The translations under genes were made by a program, and so were the position numbers. Below are positions 1 through 8,992 of a stretch of 64,000 nt of DNA, piece after piece (the stretch's first letter is position 1; every line of letters starts with the position of its first letter). Source of the stretch: Nocardia aurantia (lineage in GTDB: Bacteria > Actinomycetota > Actinomycetes > Mycobacteriales > Mycobacteriaceae); assembly GCF_009604425.1 (NCBI RefSeq), contig NZ_WEGI01000006.1:124001-188000 (forward strand), written 5' to 3'. The notes beneath the pieces were generated by a model. It saw only the letters and a list, made by a program, of their open reading frames with translations. It had not been told where the DNA came from and did no database searches.

Positions 1-1914
1 ACCGGTTCGGCAGTCTGGGATGTGACCCTCAGCCAGGATGGGCGTCGGGTCACGACCAGCGACCTCGGTGTGAAGTTGCGGGTCTGGGACGCCGCGTCCG
101 GCACACTCGTCGCCCAGCCGCGAATCGCCGATTCCGGCCGGGCCTTGGCGGGGATCCAGTTCAAACGATTCAGTTCCGATGGGCATGCGGCCGTCACGGT
201 CGACGGTCTGGGTGGGCCGCTGCGGGTGTGGGATGTGGCATCCGGCCGGCCGATCGGCAGACCGCTGAACGTCGACATCGGCCTGCTGGGATCTGTGGAC
301 GTCAGCCCGGACGGCCGGCGGATCATCACCGGCGGTCAAGACAGGACAGTGCGGTTGTGGGATCTCGAATCCGGGCAACCGATCGGCCAACCGCTGATCG
401 GCCACACCAATGCCGTGAGCAGCGTGGCCTTCAGCCCGGACGGGCGGCGCGTCGTCTCCGGTAGTTTCGACGCGACGGTGCGGTTGTGGGACACGGAATC
501 CCAGCAACCGATCGGCCAACCGCTGATCGGCCACACCTACATCGTGCGGCGCGTGGCCTTCAGCCCGGACGGTCGGCGGGTCGTCTCGGGCAGTTCCGAC
601 CGGACGGCCCGGTTGTGGGATGCCGAATCAGGCCGGCAAATCGGCCCGCCGCTGACGGGCCACACCGATTACGTATCGAGTGTGGCGTTCAGTCCGGACG
701 GGCGATGGGTCGTCACCGGCGACTGGGGCGGGATCCTGCGCTTCTGGGACACCGAAACGGGGCAGATGATCGGCCGGCCACTGATCGGCCACACCGCCGG
801 TGTGCAGAAGGTGGCGTTCAGTCCGGACGGCAATCGGCTGGTCTCCGGCAGCCAGGACGGGACGGTGCGGTTGTGGGATACCGACCCGGGGTATCTGGTC
901 GGGCGGGCGCTGATCGGCCACCACGGGATCGTTTCGAGCGTGGCGTTCAGCCCCGACGGAAAACGTATCGCCTCCGGTAGTGAGGACACGACCGTACGGC
1001 TGTGGGATGTCCGCTCAGGACAACCGATAGGGGATCCGCTGGTCGGGCACACCAAAGGTGTGGAGCATGTGGCCTTCGGCCCCGACGGGCGGAAACTCGT
1101 CTCTGTCTCCTACGACAGGACGATGCGCTTGTGGGATACCGGCACCGGACAGCCGATCGGGGCCCCGCTCACCGATCTCGGCAACGGGGTACCGAATGCG
1201 GTGTTCACTCGGGACGGTAAGCGCGTGGTCTCCAGTTCCGACACGCAGTTGCTGTTCTGGGACGCCGAGTCCGGCCGAAGAGCCGGGGAGGTGGCGGTCG
1301 GCACGGTCGATGCGAACAGTACGGTCTTCACTCCGGACGGCAAGCGGGCCGCGACCCGCGGTCGCGACCGGACAGTGCGGTTGTGGGATCTCGAATCCGG
1401 GAAGCAGGCCGGGGCACTGTCGGACATCGACAGCCAGTCCGTGACCACCATGGCATTCAGTCCCGACGGCAAGCGATTGGTCATCATCGGGGCCGACCAC
1501 ACGCTACGGACATGGGATGTCGAGTCCGGACGACCGCTCGGCGGCCCCATGGTCGGCCACGGCGACATCGTGAAAACCGTCGCCTTCAGCCCGGACGGGA
1601 AACGGATAGTGTCCGGCAGCCACGACAAGACCGTGCGGCTGTGGGATGCCGAGTCCGGACAGCCGCTCGGCGGCCCGATGACCGGCCACACCAACATCAT
1701 ATGGAGCGTGGCGTTCAGCCCGGACGGAATGCTGGCCGCCTCCGGAAGCTGGGATACCACCGTGCGCGTGTGGTCCGTCTTCGAGGCCGACCCCGGGAAA
1801 CTGTGCGCCAAACTCACATCCAATATGAGCCGACGGGATTGGGCGCAATGGGTACACATTCCGAACCAGCCCTACATCGAGCTCTGTCCCGGTCTCCCGA
1901 TCAGCGCCGATTGA
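1..1914 (+). CDS. WD40 repeat protein, C-terminal part (5' end outside window)
   Basis: The reading frame is open from base 1 and already encodes a WD motif before the first GTG at 22, so this is the 3' part of a longer gene. About 14 WD40 units of roughly 40 residues are visible, each with a SPDG turn and an LWD/VWD end, enough for two seven-bladed propellers. The last 45 residues have the short Cys-containing tail (KLCAKLTSNMSRRDW, then LCPGLP) that I associate with the C-termini of actinobacterial STAND NTPase-WD40 proteins. A kinase or NTPase N-terminal part is therefore likely but not visible. WD40 propellers bind proteins or peptides, so a sensor or scaffold role is likely. It precedes the CHAT operon on the same strand but is 586 bases away, so co-function is inference. 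Confidence 0.9.
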   Translation, partial: TGSAVWDVTLSQDGRRVTTSDLGVKLRVWDAASGTLVAQPRIADSGRALAGIQFKRFSSDGHAAVTVDGLGGPLRVWDVASGRPIGRPLNVDIGLLGSVDVSPDGRRIITGGQDRTVRLWDLESGQPIGQPLIGHTNAVSSVAFSPDGRRVVSGSFDATVRLWDTESQQPIGQPLIGHTYIVRRVAFSPDGRRVVSGSSDRTARLWDAESGRQIGPPLTGHTDYVSSVAFSPDGRWVVTGDWGGILRFWDTETGQMIGRPLIGHTAGVQKVAFSPDGNRLVSGSQDGTVRLWDTDPGYLVGRALIGHHGIVSSVAFSPDGKRIASGSEDTTVRLWDVRSGQPIGDPLVGHTKGVEHVAFGPDGRKLVSVSYDRTMRLWDTGTGQPIGAPLTDLGNGVPNAVFTRDGKRVVSSSDTQLLFWDAESGRRAGEVAVGTVDANSTVFTPDGKRAATRGRDRTVRLWDLESGKQAGALSDIDSQSVTTMAFSPDGKRLVIIGADHTLRTWDVESGRPLGGPMVGHGDIVKTVAFSPDGKRIVSGSHDKTVRLWDAESGQPLGGPMTGHTNIIWSVAFSPDGMLAASGSWDTTVRVWSVFEADPGKLCAKLTSNMSRRDWAQWVHIPNQPYIELCPGLPISAD

Positions 1915-2500
1915 CCGAGTCGGTCCTAACGAACGAATATCCTCGGCGACCGCGACGCCTACGGACGACAGATCACGCGCCGCCACCACGATCGCCCAAT
2001 CACGCTCCGGCGAACTGTCCTCGAACTTCGACTCGGACCTCTGGTGCGGCGCTGTCACATCGCTGTACGATGTGAACCGCCGCGAACGAGCGTAGCCAAT
2101 CCAGAACAGTTGCAGGACAACTGAATTCACCTCCAGGCCAGGACTCCGCGCGTGTCGGTGGAAAGTTCGGCGCCGCCGTCGGCCTGCGACGAGTGCGAAA
2201 TCCGTCAGTTATGCAGTTCAGCCGGCCGAATTCCGCGCAACCGCTTCGAGTTGATCAGCGAATCGCGCCGAAAAATCACTCCAATTCGAAAACAAGTAGC
2301 CGACTACGCATGCCCGCGGACAGAGCGTTCGGCACGCTTTCAGAGCCTGGCACGACTTTCCTGCCGGGCGCGCACGATCGAAGTTCCGTACAGACCGTGC
2401 GGTTGTATTCGACACGCGCGGAGCTACACGACACGCCTGCGGTGTATCGGCCGCGGGCGACTCGCGATACAGCTCACAGTTCCAGCGAAAGGGTCGGTAC
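1915..2500. other. 586-base intergenic region upstream of the CHAT operon
   Basis: I see no convincing gene. Short open frames here have no ribosome site or family signature. The stretch is less GC-rich than its flanks in places and is the natural location for the promoter and control sites of the downstream operon, but I cannot pick out a specific promoter. A short palindrome right after the WD40 stop (1913-1925) is too small to call a terminator. Confidence 0.5.
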
Positions 2501-4555
2501 ATGGATGTCGTGGTGGCACTTCTCATCTCGGCAGAGACGGGGCGGCCATACGGTGAATTCGGATCCGAGCACCCGGAGGATATGGATCTGCTCACGGCTC
2601 CGGCGCAGCGAATCACGCGCATCGTCACAAGCAAATTCGGTGACGCACCGGCCCTTCGGCAACTGTTGCAGGAGGCCCGGACCCGCGGTGATGTTACCGC
2701 GCCCAGCCGCGCGGCGATGCGGGCGTTGCTGATCACCGCTGCCGTCGCGGATGCCGATTTCGCGGGCATGCTGTCCGGCGAACTGGGTGCCGATGCGTCC
2801 GTGGCGTCGGTTCCGATTCCCGGAGGCTCTCGCGGTGACTCAGCCATCGCGCTCAGCCCCTTCGCGACTTCGTCGGCATTGTCCGAATTGATGTCCCTGT
2901 CGCCACGACAATGGCTCGGGCGATTACGCCGGAAAGCCGCCGCGCAGCGTAACGGTTCCGGCGACGTCGGCCCGGGCGGTGCCTACACCGCATATCCCCG
3001 CCTCGACGTCGTCCCTTTCGTGGTCGCGGACGACCCGTTCGACACCCGGATCGGAATTGCCCCGACCTACGACGACGGGGTGGCCACCACGGGTTCACTC
3101 CGGATCGATCTGTCGGATTCGGCGCTCGAACTGGACGTGGAATTGCTGTTCGATCCCCGATCGTTCACCACCGACGACGCGACCACGATCACCCTGTTTC
3201 CCAGCCACCGGGATCCGTTTCCGTCGGTACTCGTCCGGCTGGTACCGCATTCGGATCCCGAACTCAGCCCGCAACGGACCCTACGACTACTCTTCCGCCG
3301 GGCGGGCCGGATAATCGGAATCGCCTCCCGGACCGTGACGGTGGTCGGGTCACCGCTGGAAGTCATCGGCCTCCCGCACCCGCAGCATCCGCGCCATCGG
3401 ATGCTCGACCTCGCTCCACTACTCGGCGAATTGCCTCCAGACCTCGTCATCGTGATCTTCCGGGCCGACGAACCCGACACCTTCGTCTGGGACGCGTACC
3501 CGCTGACCGGGCGGATCCCGATACCCGACGGCCGCCGCCGCAGCCGAATCGGCCACGACGCGAGAACTTTGGCCGCCAACACCAGGACGGTCGTGCAGTC
3601 AGGCGGACTCCCGGCCTATGACCACATCGTCGGGACCGGCGCGCTGATTCGTGCGGCGATCCCTACCGCGATCCAGGAGGTCGTGCGCAATCTGCTGACG
3701 GGTCGGCAGTTCGCGCCGACCGTGCTGCTGTTGACAGAAGAGGTGTTCGTACCGTGGGAGCTCGCGGTTTTCGACCCACCGCTGGATACCCGGTTCGGCG
3801 GCGATGCGCGGTTTCTCGGTGCGCACGTGGCGATTTCGCGCTGGCCGCTCGGCGCCGAGGACTCGCGGCCAGGATTCGATCGCCGGGAACATGTGGTGGT
3901 CCGTCAAGGAGTGGTCACCGCCGACTACGCAGGGGTGCACAGCTGGCCGGAGCTGACCGAAACGGTGCGGGAGGCCCAGCGATTCCGCGAACTGCACGGC
4001 CCGGCGGAGGAGATCGCGGCGACTCGCGATTCGGTCATCGATTGCCTCGAGGGCCGAATCCCGGTGGACCTGCTGCACATTGCGCTGCACGGTGCCTACG
4101 ATGCGTCGCTGAGCGAGGACGGACTCGTCTTTCCCGTTCCGGGATCCTCGGAACCGGCTTTCCTCAGTGCGCTGGCGGTGCTGGGGATGCGTAATCGTTC
4201 GGCCACGCCGTTCATCTACCTGAACGCCTGCGAAGTGGGCGCCGGCGACGAAATATTGGGCAGCTCGGTCGGTTTCGCTCCGGCGGTGCTGCACACCGGT
4301 GCGATCGGAGTCGTCGCCCCGATCTGGCGGGTCGACGATCACGCAGCGGCCGACGTCGCAGCGCGCTTCTACGATGCCGTCTATCACCGGCATCCCGTAC
4401 CGGTAGCCGAAGCGATCCGTCGGATCCGGGCGCGATACACCCGAGCCGCCGTCGCCGCGGACCCGAAGTCGCTGAGCCCGACTCACGTTGCCTATCTGGC
4501 TTTCTGTCATCCCGGGCTCATGCTGCTGCACCTGCCGACCTCCGAAAGGCACTGA
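2501..4555 (+). CDS. CHAT-domain (caspase-like) protein
   Basis: 684 residues. Residues 1-110 are helical and resemble an adaptor or effector-associated region. Residues about 165-310 are rich in beta strands and unrecognised. Residues about 390-680 form a CHAT domain (caspase HetF-associated, clan CD protease fold) with the His of LHIALHG at about H530 and the Cys of LNACEVG at about C577, the expected His-Cys dyad. The ATG follows GAAAGGGT. The stop is 3 bases before the next ATG, so it heads a polycistron. CHAT proteins are usually cysteine proteases activated by an upstream sensor; the substrate is unknown. Proteolytic activity is inferred from the preserved dyad. A non-proteolytic scaffold role is the alternative. 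Confidence 0.85.
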   Translation: MDVVVALLISAETGRPYGEFGSEHPEDMDLLTAPAQRITRIVTSKFGDAPALRQLLQEARTRGDVTAPSRAAMRALLITAAVADADFAGMLSGELGADASVASVPIPGGSRGDSAIALSPFATSSALSELMSLSPRQWLGRLRRKAAAQRNGSGDVGPGGAYTAYPRLDVVPFVVADDPFDTRIGIAPTYDDGVATTGSLRIDLSDSALELDVELLFDPRSFTTDDATTITLFPSHRDPFPSVLVRLVPHSDPELSPQRTLRLLFRRAGRIIGIASRTVTVVGSPLEVIGLPHPQHPRHRMLDLAPLLGELPPDLVIVIFRADEPDTFVWDAYPLTGRIPIPDGRRRSRIGHDARTLAANTRTVVQSGGLPAYDHIVGTGALIRAAIPTAIQEVVRNLLTGRQFAPTVLLLTEEVFVPWELAVFDPPLDTRFGGDARFLGAHVAISRWPLGAEDSRPGFDRREHVVVRQGVVTADYAGVHSWPELTETVREAQRFRELHGPAEEIAATRDSVIDCLEGRIPVDLLHIALHGAYDASLSEDGLVFPVPGSSEPAFLSALAVLGMRNRSATPFIYLNACEVGAGDEILGSSVGFAPAVLHTGAIGVVAPIWRVDDHAAADVAARFYDAVYHRHPVPVAEAIRRIRARYTRAAVAADPKSLSPTHVAYLAFCHPGLMLLHLPTSERH

Positions 4556-4558
4556 TCC

Positions 4559-6031
4559 ATGTCCGACGATCAAGATCTCGACCGCACCGGCCGCGCGGTC
4601 GCCGTACATCGCAGGGTCAGCCTGCGCACCCCGGGCATGTCCGGGGTGGCCCGCACCTACCGGCCGGGCACCCCGGATCAGCGAGGACCCGAACAGATCA
4701 CCGAAGCGCTGCGCAGGTCGCTGGCCGCCAACGATATCGAGCAGGACCTGACGATCGAGATCCGGGGCGCCCGCGAGCACAGACTTCCCACCGGCACCAG
4801 GGGATCCGGACCCGGCGACATGATCGTGGACGTCCAGGACCCCGGCCCCGGCTGGGAGCAGGTCGTGCTCTATCAATCCGAGGACGGCGTGCTGTCCTGG
4901 CATTTCCGGGACTCGGAACCGGCTGCGGAGCTGAACCTTCCGGTGCGCTATCGCTTGCCGGGTGGGGTCGTCAGGGTGGACCCCGGCGACGGCACCACGC
5001 ACCGCGGGCTGATCGGCACGATCGGGGTCAAGGTCATCCGGATCCTCGTCTTCCGGCTGGTGCGGGAGGGCGCCGGCTGGGCCGGCGCGGAGTTCGCCCG
5101 TGCCGTGGAGTCGCGCCGCCATCCACATCGGCTGCGGCAGTTCGGCCCCGGCGACTACACCGGCGCGCACCGGGCAGACCTCAGCGCAGAGGCACTGCGG
5201 CACCTGGCCTCCGGTCGAGCGCTACTGATGATTCACGGTACCTTCAGCACGGCTCACGGCGGATTCGGCCACCTGCCCGCCGAAACGCTGCGCGAACTGC
5301 ATCTCCGCTACGACGGCCGGATCTTCGCATTCGAGCACCCGACGGTCGCCACGACGCCGGTCGGCAACGTCCGATGGCTGTCGGAACGCTTGCGGCAGAG
5401 TCAGGTTCGACTGGACCTCGATGTCGTATGCCATTCGCGGGGCGGACTGGTCGGCCGGGTGCTCAGCGAGCGGCCCGATCTCGGGGACTGCGGCGAGACG
5501 ATATCGGTCGGCAGGGTGGTGATGGTCGGAACACCCCATGCGGGGACGCCGCTGGCCGACGTGAAACGGCTCGAACATCTGCTGGGCCGCTTCACCACCC
5601 TGCTCCAACTGGTTCCCACCAACGGTGTGACCGAGGCGCTGGACATCGTTCTGGCACTCGTCAAACAGGTGGCGGCGGGTGTGGCGACCGGCCTCGACGG
5701 GTTGATGGCGATGAATCCGGCCTCGGACTTCCTCACCACCCAGCTCACCGGCCGCGACGCCCGCGCCCGATATGCCACCGCCGCAGCGCATTACGATCCG
5801 CCGGCGGGCGGGTCGCTGTTGCGGGCGGCCCGCAACGGCGCGATGGATCTGGTCTTCGGCGCGGAGCGTAACGACCTCGTGGTACCGACCGGCAGCGCGC
5901 TGGCCGACCGGACGTTCCGGCTCGACGCCGGCGATAGGCTGAGTTTCGAAGCTGCCGACGGGGTGGACCATTTCGGCTACTTCGCTCGCACCGAGCTGTC
6001 GGCGGCCCTGTCCCGCTGGCTGCGCGGATAG
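4559..6031 (+). CDS. alpha/beta hydrolase (lipase/esterase-like) of the CHAT operon
   Basis: 490 residues. The C-terminal half is an alpha/beta hydrolase: LLMIHGTFST gives the oxyanion-hole strand near residue 225, and VCHSRGGLVGR holds the nucleophile at about S293. A plausible late His lies in GVDHFGYF near the C-terminus. The first 220 residues are a separate region of unknown fold with several beta strands. There is no signal peptide, so it should be cytoplasmic. It starts 3 bases after the CHAT gene and ends 15 bases before the TPR-CHAT gene, so it is co-transcribed and probably part of the same system. It could be an effector that attacks lipids or an esterified signal, or a zymogen cleaved by one of the CHAT proteins. 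Both are inference. Confidence 0.8.
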   Translation: MSDDQDLDRTGRAVAVHRRVSLRTPGMSGVARTYRPGTPDQRGPEQITEALRRSLAANDIEQDLTIEIRGAREHRLPTGTRGSGPGDMIVDVQDPGPGWEQVVLYQSEDGVLSWHFRDSEPAAELNLPVRYRLPGGVVRVDPGDGTTHRGLIGTIGVKVIRILVFRLVREGAGWAGAEFARAVESRRHPHRLRQFGPGDYTGAHRADLSAEALRHLASGRALLMIHGTFSTAHGGFGHLPAETLRELHLRYDGRIFAFEHPTVATTPVGNVRWLSERLRQSQVRLDLDVVCHSRGGLVGRVLSERPDLGDCGETISVGRVVMVGTPHAGTPLADVKRLEHLLGRFTTLLQLVPTNGVTEALDIVLALVKQVAAGVATGLDGLMAMNPASDFLTTQLTGRDARARYATAAAHYDPPAGGSLLRAARNGAMDLVFGAERNDLVVPTGSALADRTFRLDAGDRLSFEAADGVDHFGYFARTELSAALSRWLRG

Positions 6032-6046
6032 GGGGAGAGACCACCG

Positions 6047-8938
6047 ATGGCCGGAAAATTTCGGGAACGACTGCATGTGTCGAACGCGGCGACCCACACG
6101 GTCCGGGCGATCGAGTTGCTGCGCGAATACCAGCGTACCGGTGACCGGAACCTGTTGCGGCGGGCCATCGACGATGCGGAGACGGCGCGGTCCATCCTGG
6201 AACGGCGAGTGCCGGGCCCGCCCTGGCATCCGCTGTTCCCGGTGGTGCTGGCACACCTGTCGCACTGCTATCGGACACGCTACGAATTATCCGGTGACAC
6301 AGACGATCTGGCACTCTCGGTGACCTGCGCCGAGCAGGCCCGGGCGGGGGCGCCGGATCACGAGCTCGCCTACGCAGCCGACCACAACCTGGGATTGTCA
6401 CTGCTGGCGCAGTTCGAACGCAGCGGTGACGTGACCCAGCTGGACCGCGCTATCGAGCTGTACACCGGTGTCGTCGCGGCCATCGCCGACGACGATGACG
6501 AGCGTCCCGCGATCCTGTCGAACTTCAGTCATATGTACCGCGCCCGGTATTGGCGCCTGAACGCCGCCGCGGACCTCGAGGCGGCACTGCGCCTGGCCCA
6601 CGAATCGGTCGATACGGCAGCGCCGGACAGCCCATTGCGGGCCTTCGGTCTCGGCGCGATCAGTATCGTCTACAAGACGAAATTCGCGGTGACAGCGGAC
6701 GCCCGCGATCTCGACCTCTCCATCGAATATTCCGAGCAGAGCGCCGCCGCGTTGCCGCCGACGCATGTCCTGCTGGCCGGGCAGTTGTCGAATCTGGCGA
6801 TGGAGTACATGTCCCGCTTCGAATTCAGCGGCGCCCTCGCGGACATCGATCGAGCCGTCGACCTCACCCGGGACGCGGTCGCGCGGACCGGGCGCGAGGA
6901 TCTCGACCACTCGGTCTACGCCAACAATCTGGGACTGGTGTTACGCCGTCGTGGTGAACGCCGCAACTCGATCGACGATCTGCGTGCCGCAGTGCGTGCG
7001 GGAGAGGACGCCGTCGCAACCATCGACGCCGACCACGCCGACCGGCCACGGTGGGAGGCGAATCTCGGCAATGCGTACCGGGCCCTCTACGAACGAGAAT
7101 CGGATCCCGCGACGATCGAACGCGCCCTGCAGCTGTATACCCGGGCGCTGGCCGATCAGCCGGCCGACCATCCGGAACACGTCGGCTGGCTGGTGAATAC
7201 CGCGATCATCCAGCTCTTGCGGTATCGGCACACGCTCGACGCCGCCGACATCGACACCGCCGTCGAGCTGTGCCGGCGGGCGCTGTCCCGGATCCCGCCG
7301 GAGCATCCGAATCGCCTTCGCGCGTATGTCATCCTGTTCGACGGCTTGCTCCGGCAATTCGAGCGGACCGGCGAACGGATACCGGACGAGGAACTGACCG
7401 CGGTAACGAATCTGCTCGAAACCGTCACGGCGCCGACGGCTTTCCATCGAGTCCGGCTCGGGCATGTGCTGGGCGAATACGCCGGCAGCATCGGGAATTA
7501 CGCGGTTGCCGTGCGTGCCGTCGATCACGCCGTGCGCATGCTGCCGTCCGTGGCGCCCTACGAGCTGGCCCGGGGTGACCAGGAGAACGCGCTGGCCGAC
7601 CATGCCGGGCTCGTCACCGAGGCTGTCACTGCCCATCTGGCGACCGGCGATGCCCGCGGTGCGCTGCTGGCTGCGGAACAGGGCCGCGCGGTGTTGTTCG
7701 GCGCGGCCCTGGACGCGCGGACCGATCTCACCGATCTGGACGGGATCGATCCCGCCCTCGCCACCGAATTCCGCTCTGCCCGAGCACGACTCGACAACCA
7801 GTCCGATACCGGTGACCCCGCGCACGCGAGGCTGCACTGGGACAGGTACCAGAGTGTGCTCGACAGGATCCGTACGGTCCCGATGCTGGAAACCTTTCTG
7901 CAGCCACCCTCCTTGGATCGGCTGTGCCCGGCGGTGGGCACCGGATACGCAGTGATGGTCAACGCGGGTCGCAGCGACGGGCAGGCCGTCATCGTCGGTG
8001 CGGACGCCGGATTGCGCACGGTTCCCCTGCCCGCCCTGACCCGCCGGGACGCACAACGATGGGCCACGGAGTTACGCACGGCGACACACGATTTCGCGCA
8101 CACGGCGGCCTCGGGCGAACGGCTGACGGAACTGCTCGGTGAGTTGTGGGACCGCGTGGTCGCCCCGATCGCCGAGGCGTTGCCGACCGGCCGGATCGCG
8201 CGGGTGTGGTGGATACCGATCGGCCCGCTCGCGGCGCTGCCATTACACGCCGCGGGCCACCCGGGTTCGATCGGTGCGCTGGATGTGATGGTGTCGTCGT
8301 ATATCCCGTCGTTGCGCGCCCTGTCGGAGATCCGCGGCCGTCCGCCCGCGACCGAGCTGCGCCTGACGACGGTGTCGATGCCGGCCACGGCAGGCATGAG
8401 TCCGCTGCCCGGAACCGTTGCGGAGGCGGCCGCACTCGCCCGGCGCTTCCCCGGCGCCGTCGAACTCGCTACAGAGCAGGCCACGGTTGCCGCGGTCGCG
8501 AGGCAGTTGCGGAACGCCACGTGGATTCATTTCGCCTGCCACGCCACGACGGATCCGGTCACACCCTCCAACGGCGGGTTGCACCTGCGCGACGGCCGGC
8601 TGTCCATCAGCGACGTCAATCGTCTCCGCCTCGAAAAAGCCGAGTTGGCCTACCTTTCGGCGTGCTCGACCGCGAATACCGCGGTGCGGCATGCCGACGA
8701 GTCGATCCACCTGGCGGCCGCCTTCCTGCTGGCGGGTTTCCGGCACGTGATCGCTTCGCTGTGGCCGTTGGACGACACCGTCGCCGCGGCGGCGGCCGGC
8801 GCGTTCTACACCAAATTGCCGGACGCGGTCAGCAGTGACGCGCCGGCCGCCGCCCTGCATCTCGTCGCACACGAACTGCGCTCCGCGCACCGGGAAAGCC
8901 CCCGATTGTGGGCGGCCCTGGTGCACAGCGGGCCCTGA
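6047..8938 (+). CDS. TPR-CHAT protein
   Basis: 963 residues. Residues about 10-560 are tandem helical pairs of TPR type, repeatedly ending in patterns such as D-L-x-x-A-I-x-L. Residues about 640-963 are a CHAT domain with the His of HFACHATTD at about H832 and the Cys of LSACST at about C873, followed by the family-typical FRHVIASLWPLDD segment. A strong ribosome site (GGGGGAGAG) precedes the ATG. The architecture resembles Csx29-type TPR-CHAT proteases, where the TPR part binds an activator and the CHAT part cleaves a partner protein. No CRISPR components are present here, so the activator must differ. It is the second CHAT protein of the operon and is clearly diverged from the first. Confidence 0.9.
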   Translation: MAGKFRERLHVSNAATHTVRAIELLREYQRTGDRNLLRRAIDDAETARSILERRVPGPPWHPLFPVVLAHLSHCYRTRYELSGDTDDLALSVTCAEQARAGAPDHELAYAADHNLGLSLLAQFERSGDVTQLDRAIELYTGVVAAIADDDDERPAILSNFSHMYRARYWRLNAAADLEAALRLAHESVDTAAPDSPLRAFGLGAISIVYKTKFAVTADARDLDLSIEYSEQSAAALPPTHVLLAGQLSNLAMEYMSRFEFSGALADIDRAVDLTRDAVARTGREDLDHSVYANNLGLVLRRRGERRNSIDDLRAAVRAGEDAVATIDADHADRPRWEANLGNAYRALYERESDPATIERALQLYTRALADQPADHPEHVGWLVNTAIIQLLRYRHTLDAADIDTAVELCRRALSRIPPEHPNRLRAYVILFDGLLRQFERTGERIPDEELTAVTNLLETVTAPTAFHRVRLGHVLGEYAGSIGNYAVAVRAVDHAVRMLPSVAPYELARGDQENALADHAGLVTEAVTAHLATGDARGALLAAEQGRAVLFGAALDARTDLTDLDGIDPALATEFRSARARLDNQSDTGDPAHARLHWDRYQSVLDRIRTVPMLETFLQPPSLDRLCPAVGTGYAVMVNAGRSDGQAVIVGADAGLRTVPLPALTRRDAQRWATELRTATHDFAHTAASGERLTELLGELWDRVVAPIAEALPTGRIARVWWIPIGPLAALPLHAAGHPGSIGALDVMVSSYIPSLRALSEIRGRPPATELRLTTVSMPATAGMSPLPGTVAEAAALARRFPGAVELATEQATVAAVARQLRNATWIHFACHATTDPVTPSNGGLHLRDGRLSISDVNRLRLEKAELAYLSACSTANTAVRHADESIHLAAAFLLAGFRHVIASLWPLDDTVAAAAAGAFYTKLPDAVSSDAPAAALHLVAHELRSAHRESPRLWAALVHSGP

Positions 8939-8992
8939 ACCGATCGCCGAAAAAGCAGCCCAGATACCCGCCTTTCGAAACGTGGATACCGA

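Noticed and set aside
3599..5203. Long - strand open frame opposite the CHAT and hydrolase genes
   Set aside because: Arg/Gly/Asp-rich translation without family motifs; it is the complement of genes with clear catalytic motifs and good ribosome sites.
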